Positions 21,242-32,100 of a DNA stretch of 64,000 nucleotides are shown here, one piece after another (position 1 is the first letter of the stretch; every line of letters begins with the position of its first letter). The position numbers and the translations under genes are program-made. Under the pieces are notes generated by a model. It was not told where the DNA came from and did not search any database. It was given only the letters and a program-made list of their open reading frames with translations. The stretch comes from Hypericum androsaemum (taxonomy: Eukaryota > Streptophyta > Magnoliopsida > Malpighiales > Hypericaceae): assembly GCA_963995505.1 (NCBI GenBank), contig OZ023181.1, forward strand, positions 18,162,221 through 18,226,220, written 5' to 3'.

Positions 21242-21864
21242 TGTTAAACTCGATAAATTAACAAATTAATTCGTTAATAATAAATCATTTACTTGTTGAA
21301 GCAAGAGGTCCGCAGGTTCGGGTCCACAATGTCTTCGTGCTAGTCGAATTACGATCACGTTTTAATGGATTCGTAATTGATTTTCACGAGATTTCCTCTA
21401 TAGAAAATCTGATCAAAACTCATGGACTATTCCAGAGTTTTTTCTTTCTTATTGAGTGGTTGTGGGCAAACTTATATTTTGGTTCAGCCGGATTTCCCTT
21501 TTTATAGGAAAATTCGGCACACCAGAATGCGCCATGTGGCATGTCACGTGGCGACACGTGGCACTACTGGACCGCACGCCCGCCCGCCACACGGCATGCC
21601 GCGTGGCACTTCGGACCGCATGTCTGCCACGTGGCATGCCACATAGCACTTTGGACCGCATGCCCGCCGCGTGGCGCTTTGGACCGCATGTCCGCCATGT
21701 GGGCTACCACCTTTGGCGGTAACTGCGTCAGCGTCAGCGCCACGTCACACCTACGTGGCATCGGGCCGGTCAACGCGGGTTGACAGGCCCATCCAATCCA
21801 ACTTATGGGCATGGGCCCAATCAGGCACAATAATAATTGCCTGATTGGGCCTTTAGGTCCAACA
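21242..21864 (-). repeat. Probable solo LTR, copia-like, minus orientation
   Basis: Read on the minus strand it starts TGTTGGACC and ends TTTAACA. It has a TATA box in the hairpin-like context CCTATAAAAAGGG (21496-21508) and no coding interior beside it. The GC-rich part (21535-21720) is four degraded units of GGACCGCATGTCCGCC plus CACGTGGC. A perfect 13-bp hairpin stem, GCCCAATCAGGCA (21815-21827 with 21838-21850), lies near its start. The flanking 5 bp do not match, so solo-LTR status is provisional. Confidence 0.45.
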
Positions 21865-22368
21865 ATTAGAAATGGGTACATGGGAAACAAACAAAAGAAA
21901 GACTATATATTAATATATAAAATTGTTGAGTATGAGGTTTAAAAACTACCATATTATTAAGAAAATCACAAAGTTTATTATTTAGGTGCGTCACAATTAA
22001 TGAAGAAATTTTCTGTTGAGAGAGAACAAAAACAAAATCTATCTTATCGCTTAGAATCTGGGTTATTGGACGTGATATTATATGGTTATTTAATAGTCCA
22101 TTTATAATAATGTTCTTTTTGTTAGAACATGTTGGTACGCATGTAGCCTGTAGGTATGTGTCTTTTAATATTTGCTTGAATATTTTCACTCTTAGTATCA
22201 TTATTTGGATTAATTTTGGCTTTGTAAATAGTGAGTATATTTGTTATTTGTAATTTTCGAGTGTTTGGTTTATATATCAGTGTTCCGTACGTGGGGGTCA
22301 TCACTCGGATGGAGAGTTTTTGGGACGACACGGGTAAGAGCAGGGTCCATGGGGCATCTGGGGAGGTG

Positions 22369-22629
22369 GGGGGCGAGAGATCGGATTGAGTGGGGACTAA
22401 AGAAAATTTGTCCATAGGTGGAGACTACATTTTGGGCCGTCAGATTTGATTATCTTTAAATCTGATGGTCAATAACCTATCAGGTGATATTGGTTTGCAT
22501 GTGAAGTAATATTGGTTTGCATGACACTGGTTTACATATGAAGTGATATTGGTTTGTATGTGTAGTGATATTGGTTTGAGTTAGTCCCCATATTTGGGGA
22601 CTACCCCAGTCCCCACCAAATCTGCCCCC
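22369..22629. mobile_element. Short inverted-repeat element with 22-bp internal repeats (copy 2)
   Basis: It is the inverted relative of 9317-9592. The right end is the complement of GGGGGCAGATTTGGTGGGGAC. It shares the AGATTTGATTATCTTTAAATCT hairpin and about four copies of the motif GATATTGGTTTGCATGTGAA. It lies 160 bp upstream of MES gene D. Confidence 0.6.
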
Positions 22630-22718
22630 GGAGGCGATGTCCCCTGCATATATTTTGACTACGCGTTATATTTTTATTTCTATTTATTTAATAATGTTAA
22701 TTTACCTACCCAAAAAAA

Positions 22719-22792
22719 AGGGTACGTGTCTTTAATAAATATCACGCAAGCTAGACACCAATTGTACATTTGCAGACCAAAAGAAACAAGAA
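22719..22792 (+). promoter_or_regulatory. Duplicated proximal promoter/leader of MES gene D
   Basis: It matches 18426-18499 closely, including TGTCTTTAATAAATATCAC. Upstream of it the two loci become unrelated. Gene D has the short repeat element at 22369-22629 there, while gene C has AT-rich unique sequence. Confidence 0.55.
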
Positions 22793-23816
22793 ATGGCGGG
22801 GACCAAAACTACTTCTAGTAATATGCAAACCCATTTTGTTCTAGTCCATGGGGCTTGCCATGGCGCTTGGTGCTGGTACAAGCTCAAGCCGCTGCTCGAA
22901 GCGGCCGGCCACCGGGTCACGGCGATCGATCTGGCCGCCTCGGGCATCAACACCTCGAAAATTCAGGATGTTCACACCCTTGAAGAGTACACCAAGCCAT
23001 TGTTGGAGCTTCTGGGTGTGATCCCAGATGATGAAAAGGTTATACTTGTTGGGCATAGCCTTGGAGGCCTCAACTTGGCTCTTGCAATGGAGAGATTTCC
23101 CAATAAGGTGGCTGTTGGTCTTTACTTGGCAGCTTTCATGCCTGATACATCAAACCTCCCTTCTTTTGTCTTGAATCAGGTACAAAAAATAATCTAAATC
23201 TCAGGTATCCAAATCTTTAATTCTAAACGCGATTATATTTTTAAGATTTAAATTTGAGACGCCGTTTAATCTGAATTAAAAATCGTCATTTTGGATTCAG
23301 TATAACGAACGGACCCCCGCAGAAGCATGGCTGGACACTCAATTCGCGCCCTACAGTGGATCGCAGCCGCATTTGACTACCATGTTCTTTGGACCAAAGT
23401 TCCTACAAAACAAACTTTATCAAAATTGTCAAATTAAGGTAAACCTTTTCAATCATAACACAACCTCTCCCAACTTTTTAAAAAAGGATTTCGTCATATT
23501 AATTGTTAATTGTTTCGTAATTCGTTAAAAAAAGGATCTTGAACTGGCCAAGGCTTTGGTACGGCCAAGCTCACTATTTCTCAACGACTTGGAGAACTCA
23601 GAGAATTACTCAGAGAAAGGGTACGGATCTGTTCCGCGAGCTTATATAGTGTGCGACGAGGACCAGGCCATCCCGGTGGAGTTCCAGCGGTGGATGATTG
23701 AGAATTACAGAGCTCAAGAAGTGATGGAGATCAAAGGGGCAGATCATATGGCCATGCTTTGCAAGCCTCGAGAGCTTTGCCTGTGCCTCTCCGAGATTGC
23801 TCTAAGATATGCCTGA
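22793..23816 (+). CDS. Methylesterase (MES/SABP2-like), gene D
   Basis: Exons are 22793-23179, 23301-23438 and 23535-23816, giving 268 residues. It is a recent duplicate of gene C: exon 1 and exon 3 are almost the same and exon lengths are equal except at the C-terminus. The triad is Ser89 in GHSLGG, Asp218 in CDED and His246 in GADHMA. The middle exon differs more (NERTPAEAWLDTQF, GSQPHLTTMFFGPKFL) and resembles the SABP2 version more closely than gene C does. Introns are shorter (121 and 96 bp against 404 and 96 bp in C). No lesion is seen, so both copies appear functional. Divergence in the cap region could mean different substrates. Confidence 0.93.
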
Positions 23817-24489
23817 ATCATCACTTGTGTAATAAGATTATCAATTGATATCAAAACGATAAAAAAAATTATAATTCGGGTTTTTCTCTTTGTATACAAC
23901 AGAATCTATGATTTCAATTTTATGATGAGTTTTACATGATTTATTTTCTCTCTTACGGGTCCCCTAAAAAAAAGTAGATGATACTGGCAAGATTTGATTG
24001 CGATTGTTATATTTTATATCAATTGATGTGACGTATATAGCTTGGTGGATAATTGAGAGTATTATATAATATAGGAACAAGTTCTATCTGTTGTTGTAGT
24101 ATTGGTCTATAAATGTATTTAAAAGAAAAACTAGTTGTAGCTCTCAAAGCTTAAAAAAGCAATTCGATTAGCACGCCATCTAGGATTTTGGTGGTGACAA
24201 ATTACTATATGCATGGGTGGCCAGTTGTTTTGGTGAATTATTTATTTTTCCTGTTTCGACTTACATGATCTTCGCAACTATTATAAACATTCAATAGTTT
24301 AAATCGATCCAAATTTCAGTTTTTATACTATATAATATCTAAACATGAATTTGAGATTTTTAGATCAAGTTAAAACAACAAATTTTGTTATATTTTTTGC
24401 AGATTAGCGGTGCTTGTGCTGTCCAGTAGCCTCTGGAGTAGGGGTTAGATTCTCAAGTATTGAGATTTTTAGGTCAATAAAATATGTTT
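23817..24489. other. Spacer downstream of MES gene D
   Basis: AT-rich sequence without a recognisable gene or repeat border. Confidence 0.4.
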
Positions 24490-25166
24490 GGGAAAAGTTT
24501 ACTTTAATACCCTGTGATATAGCCTAACATCACTTTAGTATCCTGTGGTAAAAAATTGATCAATCGAATCATACTTATTCCAATTAACATAAAAAAGCTC
24601 CAGATGTCCCCCGCAAAGCCGTTGTAGTTTCCGCCGTACGCGTCCGTTTCGAACCGCAGTCATCGGTGGTTCGATATTAGTCCTAACAGCGCTTCTCGTT
24701 GCCGTTAACCAGGGCTTCCTCTCCTTCCCTACTCGGCTCCTCCAGCTCGACACCTCTCTCATCCCAACCGCCTTCCATTCTTTCCCGATCAAGGCTGTCG
24801 GTTTCGATCTCTCCAACGTCAACGACCGGGATCGGACCACTATCGTCGTTGTCGTCCGTACTCTATCCTTCGACCGAGATCTTCTGTTTTCAATCTTCGT
24901 GCCGTTTTATCTATTTTTTTATCAAAACTTTTTTTTATCTTTTTTGAGAGAGGGGGAAGGAGGAGAGAGGAGAGAGAGGGGGAAGGAGGAGAGATCGGAT
25001 GTCCACGTGGCGCCATGTCATCGATTTTTGTTGATGTGGTTTGTCCACGTGGTCGGGCAGGTCCGGACAGATCTGGGCAGCTGCCCGTAGATCTTTTTGA
25101 TATTAATTTGAATAAGTATAACTCGATTGATCAATTTTTTTATCACTGATACTAAAGTGATGTTGG
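24490..25166. mobile_element. MULE-like element with GC-rich core
   Basis: Inverted arms of about 80 bp match at 24524-24600 and 25085-25166 (AACATCACTTTAGTATC, AAATTGATCAATCGA, TACTTATTC). The left side extends 31 bp further outward as a direct repeat of its own start (CTTTAATACCCTGTG). This suggests the true left end is the GGGAAAAGTTT at 24491 and the right end is trimmed. The 480-bp core is GC-rich (24605-25080). It encodes on the plus strand a short unrecognised peptide (LIPTAFHSFPIKAVGFDLSN), and it is likely captured DNA. No 9-bp duplication was found. Confidence 0.5.
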
Positions 25167-25640
25167 ACAGTGGACGTTTTGATGCAGAGAAAAAGGTATA
25201 TTGAAGAAGTCGCTAATTGTAATTACACATCCTTTATTTGGATTTCTCATAAAAACAAAAATAAAACATACATTATTTACGGTGATCAGAGTCGTATTAA
25301 AAGATGCAAGCACTTGCAAAGTTTATTTTCTTCTCGTAATTGCTTGATCTAATGGACTAACTGATTTAAATACTAGAAAACATATACAAGGGAGAGGGAG
25401 ATGGATAGATGTATTATGTCTTTATTTTAAAATATTTTTTAACCACTTTCCTCGACAAACTCTCGTCATATATACTAGATTGCCACTATAGATAAGTTTA
25501 ATATCACTGATATTGAGAAACAATTACATGCTTTATTCGTTAATTTATCTAACGATTTATTCGTAATTTAATGAATTAAGCGGCACTCATTAATAGGACT
25601 CCAACGTTATATCTTCATTAGTAAGATTATTTTTGGTCGA

Positions 25641-25731
25641 GGTAAATTTTAAACTAATATTACAACTACCAAAATTTGAACCTAAATTTTTGAAAAATTA
25701 TTCTATATTTTATGTCATTAGATCAAATGTA
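25641..25731 (-). mobile_element. Short tRNA-derived SINE-like copy
   Basis: On the minus strand a B-box-like GGTTCAAATTTTG sits in 91 bp flanked by TTTTGGTCGA and TTTTGGCCGA (25631-25640 and 25732-25741), a 10-bp direct repeat with one difference. The A box is degraded. Confidence 0.45.
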
Positions 25732-26245
25732 TTTTGGCCGACAATATTTATTGTGTATATGATTAATAATAGTTAATCTCGTGTACTTTTGACAAACGCT
25801 ATTTTTCCTGTTTTTGATTCGTAGATATTAATACTAGAGAGAAAATAATCTAAATTTATAAATTCGAAGTGATTCAACTAATCCGGTTACGCTTTTACGT
25901 ATGCTAGAATAACGTACGATTAATGTTATATCCAGCTAGAATAACATACGACTCGAGTTCGAGTATCTAGGAATGCATCATACTTGTTAGGAGGGTTTTG
26001 CCACATTATAAAAAATATACCCGACTCGAATTTGATCTAGTCGGCCATGTGGACCGGATACCAAACGATATATAAAAAACATACAATTAATGTCAAGTCC
26101 CAAATTCAATAGAAATTTGTTCAAGTGACAAGACATTTGGTTTTAACCTTACAATTGACTAAATTTTTTTATTGAGAAAATTATTCCTAAAAGAGGTACG
26201 AAAAGTAATATGTCTCAAAGAAAATGTCAAGCACTGTTTTAAAAA

Positions 26246-26513
26246 GACAAATTATTCTCAGGTCACTGGTTATAATTTTATTACTCGCAGGTCCCTAGTT
26301 TTCAAAAATAGTGTATGAGGTCCTACTTTTTAAGAAAATATTGGTCTGAGGTCTCTAGTCACCGGATCGATCTTCTTAAAAATCTCTGATCCGGTGACTA
26401 AGGACCTCAAACCAATATTTTCTTAAAAAGCAGGGACCTCCTGCACTATTTTTGAAAGCTAGGGACATGCGAGTAATAAAACTATAAATCAGGGACCTGA
26501 GAATAATCTACCC
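26246..26513. mobile_element. Foldback MITE with 9-bp target duplication
   Basis: The whole 268 bp form one imperfect hairpin. The left half (ATTATTCTCAGGTC, TTTATTACTCGCAGG, AGAAAATATTGGT) is repeated inverted in the right half, with the centre near 26375. Exact direct repeats TTTTAAAAA at 26237-26245 and 26514-26522 suggest a MULE-derived MITE. There is no coding capacity. Confidence 0.7.
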
Positions 26514-26522
26514 TTTTAAAAA

Positions 26523-27484
26523 TGTGGTCCGACCAATCGAACACCTACTATGTCTGAAAAAATGGTAAGGACGCCTAGTTAATGAACCGGATGCTTTCTG
26601 GTCGGACCAAAATTTTGATCCGAAAAAATCTTATTCGTTAAATTCACCTTAATTCTTTGATCTTTTCTGATTTTCTTTGTACTTTTTGGACGTGGGGCAA
26701 TGTGTCGGCGTGGACCAATGTGTTGGTAGAGAAAAGGACAAAATAAAAGAGCATTGGGTAGTGTGTTTGCAAAAGTGTTAAAAGCCTTGGATAGTGTGTG
26801 ATAATAAATGAATAGACACTAGAGTTGGATAGGAAAAAAAGTAATTAACGTGAATTTGACTAGCCTTCCCAAATCACAACTAGATTATTAAAGGAAGTTT
26901 CTGGATTATTAAATAATATTATTATGGAAAAAGTATACTTAAGTACTTTTGAATTTCACATTTTCTAAATTAAGGCTATGTGGCTTAAAATTACATTCTT
27001 AAGCCTGTTATTTTTTGCTCGGACAAGCCTCAGTCCCGGGTAGTCCGGATACCTGCTCGGCCACTTGTCTGTCCACGTTGGCTCAACATGCTACAAAACG
27101 TCCTCTTTTTTGTCCTACGTGGACAATCAATTTATGTAAGTCGTAGATGACGTGGCATGTGATAAATTATCAAATTAGTTTATAATTTTGCAAAAACACC
27201 CTCTCTTGCTCACTCGTATCTAGCCAAGTCAAAGCAAGCACTCCTCCATCGCTGCAACAGGCAACCACAAACACAAATATATCATAAAATTGGAACTTGG
27301 AATTGCCAAGTTCGCTGGAGAGATGATTGTAGATAGAGCATCATAGCATGAAATTGGAACATGGAGCATTCTTGTTGTTATGAACTCAAAATTTTGCCCG
27401 TGGTGTTCGTAGGTTGGCATTTTTGCTTGTGAATCAGGATAAATAATATTCTTCTGAGGAGATGTGGTGGGTGGCTACTTTTCA
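26523..27484. other. Spacer before the NUP58 fragment
   Basis: No gene is supported. The last 250 bp may include degraded upstream NUP58 sequence (TTCAGG acceptor at its right limit), but no frame could be matched with confidence. Confidence 0.35.
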
Positions 27485-28405
27485 GGAGCTTGGCGGAATC
27501 ACTACTTTCTTGGAAAGACAGAAAGCTCACATCAATTCGCTTATGTCTAATGCCAAAGAATTGTTGAGGAACACAGAGTTGGCTATTCGTTCGTTCATCC
27601 CAAGGTTGGAGACAGTTCGAATGTCACTGCCACATCTCAGACTCCCGGAGCCAGCTCTTTAACCAGCCAATCGACAGCTGCTGCTACAGTGGGTTTCCAA
27701 AGAAACCATCTCCTTTTCTGCAGCAGCAAACGGTTGCTAGATTTGAGTGAATGTCACCAGTGGATGGAAGAAATAGAACGCTTCCCACTCCGGATCATTA
27801 CTGCAATCTCTTCCTCAAGTCATGGCAAATGTCCATCACTTATCTTCGATTGCTTTATCTTACAAAGCATAGTAATGTCTTGCTAAAGAGCATGTCTAAC
27901 TCGTATGGAAACATTTTTGTAATGCTGCCAAATAATTTTCCTGATGTCTTCTTTTAAAGAAATAAGTTTCACCAAAACATGTTGTGACTCACTTATTCTG
28001 TGGTCCACATGCAGAAAGCATTCATATCAGTACATTGAATCGATGAAGGCGGCCTATCTTGCTGACCATCGTCGTCGTCGTCGAGGAGATGGTAACAATC
28101 CATTTGTTGAGGCCGATCGACGTGAAACAGCAAAACTGGAAGCAGCTGCCAAGAGGGGTTCATCCAAATTTACATCTGCCTGCCAATTCACACACCTCTG
28201 CACAGGTCTCTGGCTGGACTACTAGCTAGTTCAGCAACCTCTGGAGCATCAAATGCTGCCCCGGCTTCTACAGTGACAGCAGATGTTTCCTTCATCTTCA
28301 GGATCATTGTTTGGTACAGCCGCTTCAACTCCATCTTTGTTCACTTCGCCGTTCGGTACAGCCTCTTCCACCGGAGGCTCCCTATTCTCAACTCCATTTC
28401 CTTGA
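27485..28405 (+). pseudogene. NUP58: Nucleoporin NUP58/p58-45 fragment, frameshifted
   Basis: NUP58 is a central-channel FG nucleoporin of the nuclear pore. The fragment starts behind a good acceptor (TACTTTTCAG) with ELGGITTFLERQKAHINS. It passes in another frame through VGDSSNVTATSQTPG and FPKKPSPFLQQQTVARFE, then shifts to ECHQWMEEIER and later LPQVMANVHH. After an intron-like gap (acceptor at 28011-28014) comes QYIESMKAAYLADHRRRR, then AEADRRETAK-like sequence. It ends with FG repeats (SLFGTAAS, SPFGTASS) at 28290-28405. At least four frame changes and an internal stop right after VARFE rule out a full protein. The retained intron indicates a genomic duplication, not a processed copy. The N-terminal part of the gene is missing. 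Confidence 0.75.
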
Positions 28406-29190
28406 GGCATATTCACCATCGTCCACGGTTTACTGATGCATTTACCCTTTAGATTTCTTACAGTTGGCACTACAACAACTGTAAGAAACTAATTGTGGAC
28501 TCCACCGTTGTATATATGATGTGCATCTTGTATCGTGGAAGAAGCTAGGCAACGGTGGTTCTATTTGTAGAATTTTCTGAAAAAAGTTGTCTGAAAGTAA
28601 CGACCAATATAGTGAAGTGATGATGTTTAGGCTTTTTGCTTCAAGTTCCGTCTTCTTCTAGATCTATTCAAATCTTCCCCATCTTGAACTTGTTCAAAAA
28701 ATAATATTTTATCCTCCCCGCTATTTTTGATTAAAAGCAACTTTCTAGACGCCCATTTAATCCGTTGGTCAACATCGAATTCCGGACCAACCACTAGATC
28801 GGCCACATTGGCTAATTTTCTCGTTCCCGAAATTGTTTATTCGTCGAGGATCAGCCAACTTGACAAGTATAAACTGCAACCAGCGACTAGTAAAAAATGT
28901 CCATTAACTCCCATCAACTTATAGAAGTAAATAATTACTTAAATAGCACCTTCTGCATATATTTTTTCGCCTATAACGAGTTCAGATGCCTGAGCCAAAG
29001 AGATAAGGGTCGTAAAACAGAAGCATATGCGAAATGAACGAGCCACAAGACATTATCAGAAAGGGATGGATGCAAAATTGAAAATTCCATCAAACTGGTT
29101 CCAGTAACTCTACTTGACATACTTGAACTGTTGATTGTTATTTTCGAGTCTGTATTCTTTACATCAAGGAATCAATCGCTTTCGTGTCGT
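28406..29190. other. Spacer between NUP58 fragment and NRPC2 3' end
   Basis: The NUP58 relic and NRPC2 are convergent. The spacer must hold the NRPC2 3' UTR (minus strand), but its end could not be placed. No other feature was seen. Confidence 0.4.
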
Positions 29191-32100
29191 CTATTCGAGT
29201 GCTAAACGTGGCACGATATTCATGGATTGAAGTTCCTGGAAAAAGGGATGAGCAATCAGAAAGAGCTGTCAGTAAACAAAGAAGTGATGTATGGTATCAC
29301 ATCACAGAGATTCAACCAAAATGAATCGTCTTAATAAGATCGTCGCATTTCGAGACCTCTTTTTTCACAGTATTCAGAATCAACTTAGCACGAGTTACCT
29401 GAATCAAGAGCTTGCATGCATATGGCAGCCTCATGGCTGAGATTTTATCCCCAGTTTTACACATGGAACAGACCCTAGTTTTTAGTTTGTGATTGTAGTA
29501 ACCAAGCAGACCACAACCTTGACAGACCTGCACCGAAATGCACGCTATCAGCAAATGCAGAAGACGAGGAGCGGTCTTCCAGAACTCCACCATAAGATTG
29601 CATAACCATGGTGGCTAAAAGCTATAATTTTCAGAATCAGCTTTTAGTGATGGAAAATATTGTACATTGGACAAAACTTGCAACATTCATAATTGTCTGA
29701 AACTAAAAGTATCAAACGTGCTAATCTAGACTCTGTCTGTCCATTGCTGTAGATAGTCAAGGTCGCTTGAATGGGCTTAAAGTAAGCTCATATCAGAATA
29801 GCAACTGACCAAGCTCAATAGTGCAAGTACCAAAAGGCCACTGATTAATTTGCCAGAAAAATTGGGTCAATAAACTTGAAGAAGAAAAAGGAGCATAATG
29901 GAATTGCTTGATCACCTGAACCTCGAAGGGATCACTAGAAAGCATTAAGCGCTCGAAAATCAACATGCTAGCACCATACGCAATCAAACAATCACGCTCC
30001 ATTTCTCCAACTCTTAGTCCTGTAAAGACAAAGTTCATTGTCATATAAAAATATTTGATATGAAATCCGAGATTTAAAATTCAGATGCAAAGTAATAACC
30101 TCCGTTTCTAGCTTTCCCTTCTGTAGGCTGTCGAGTAAGCAGGACACGGGGTCCATTTCCTCGAGCATGCATTTTATCAAAGACCTGCCAATGCAAGAGT
30201 CGCATCATCATATTTACAGCTTTACATAATCCAGATGTATAACAACAAAGAAAACCAAATATTTTCCACATTTTCAGATATTGGTTTGGTCCGGAAAATA
30301 TTTTCCGGTGAAACAAACAGAACCTTTATCTTGTCCCATTCATCAACACAAATAAAATCCAGATATCACACTTCAGAGAACCTTGAACTTGCTGGCCCTT
30401 CAACAAGACAAAGCAGACCAGAACTAGAACGTGGCAGCCCCCCAAACCTCTTTCCAGTTCCGTACCACTCTAATCAGCAAACATTCAGCGAAGCCGCTTC
30501 TCCTTCCCCAAATATCCACCCAATAAACCAAAGTGTAACACAGTGAACTTGTGCTACACCCTCGCGAAAAAAAATTCTTTTTCACCCCACACTTGCAAGC
30601 AAACCTTTAAAAACAAATTCGACTAAGTAATTTTTTTTAAAAGGTAAATTTTTACACCATGCCAGGGTTAGAACCCTTCACCTCCTTGAATAATTACACT
30701 CCTTGTGCCGCTAGGCTAATAAATGCCCTTTGGCAAATTTGACTTAGTAATGACCATCAGATCCAACCAGTTTGTTAAACAGGGAATTTACTTCAGCAAG
30801 GCACCTACAGCATTAGTTTGGGTTCATGAGCGCATAATGAAGCTTCTTTTTCGGACTAATCCGTTTATCAAGGTGGGTGAATATAGATGTTGCAAGTTAT
30901 TTGAGTAGATTAAAAATGCTTCTCTAGCTTTCAAGATAGCAATTTTCACTACAAGTTTCATTCAAGATAGGACTAAAGGAAGGAGTGATGATAGTTGAAG
31001 TTGAAGAAAGTTAACTATCTTGGGAAAGGTGATTTGAAAGGTCGTACATTTATTCATGGAATGAAATTGAAAACCTCACTATAGTGCAGGTGAAAGAATT
31101 GGTAGTAGAGAAAATTTTGAGATGACAGGACCTCCTAATTAGAAATTATAGGAAAATGTCAGCCTATCATGCTTTCAAATAAGGTCTACTTTTGCCTATG
31201 CTAATAACAAATCAATAAAGCACCAGCTTCATAAGGGACTTTCGGATGGTTTTAATGAAATCCCCCACAGAGCTGTCAAGAAATTCCTGATCAAGTACCA
31301 TGAATATTACGTGATGCAGAAGAAAGTGGAAATAGACGTATGAAAGATTTGTACGAGAACAAATTACACCAGAAAGCATAAAGACTCACCATATGCTTCA
31401 ACTTCTGGTAGTATATAGGTCCCATGAAAATGTACGCCTGAAGTGGAGAGCCTGTGATACCTGGAAACAATTTGAATACATTAAGAGACTCATGCAAAGC
31501 ACCTATTCTTAGAAGATCACTTGAAGGCATATTCTTTGTTCATGGTAATCTGTAACCAAAACGATACATATGATCCCTGCCCCTTCAGAAAGTGTGCTAA
31601 AGTAACCTCTTTTACAGATACCTCCAATTCAACATACACGTTAGTTTCACACAGCATGATGCCAGATATTATACTTTATCAACCAGAGACAGTTGGCAGC
31701 CTGATGAACAGAAATTTTTTTAAACTAAGCTTTAGTTTCAACTTTCAACCAGGCATACTCGTAAATGTTGTCGCTATGACATAAAAGAAACATGACTCGA
31801 AAGAGAAAATCTTGATGCATCCAGAAATCCATTAAAAATCAGATGCATGGCCCTAATCTGGAAAACCATACATTCAGATCACCTCTAATCATTGCAAAAG
31901 TTCTGATGTGAAACCTTGCATCCATTATCAAGGGTAAAAAAAGAGTTCGGAGAATGGATTTCAAAAAGGTTTAAAACCGAAATTCAAATTCAAACTCAAA
32001 CTCAAACCCAAACAAATGCATTATTGCAATCATTAAATAATCCGAATCAGCTCATCCATTAGCAACTTGTCAAGAGGACAATGACAAGGTTTCTGGCACA

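Noticed and set aside
21422..21890. Overlapping His/Arg-rich frames in the GC-rich block
   Set aside because: All reading frames of the degenerate GGACCGCATG repeat are open, with no domain. The region is better explained as part of an LTR.
10442..23816. Hydroxynitrile lyase activity for the alpha/beta hydrolase genes
   Set aside because: The Lys that follows the catalytic His-containing segment in hydroxynitrile lyases is Met in all four proteins, as in methylesterases.
27485..28405. A functional NUP58 gene
   Set aside because: Several frame changes and a stop directly after VARFE interrupt it, and the N-terminal part is missing.
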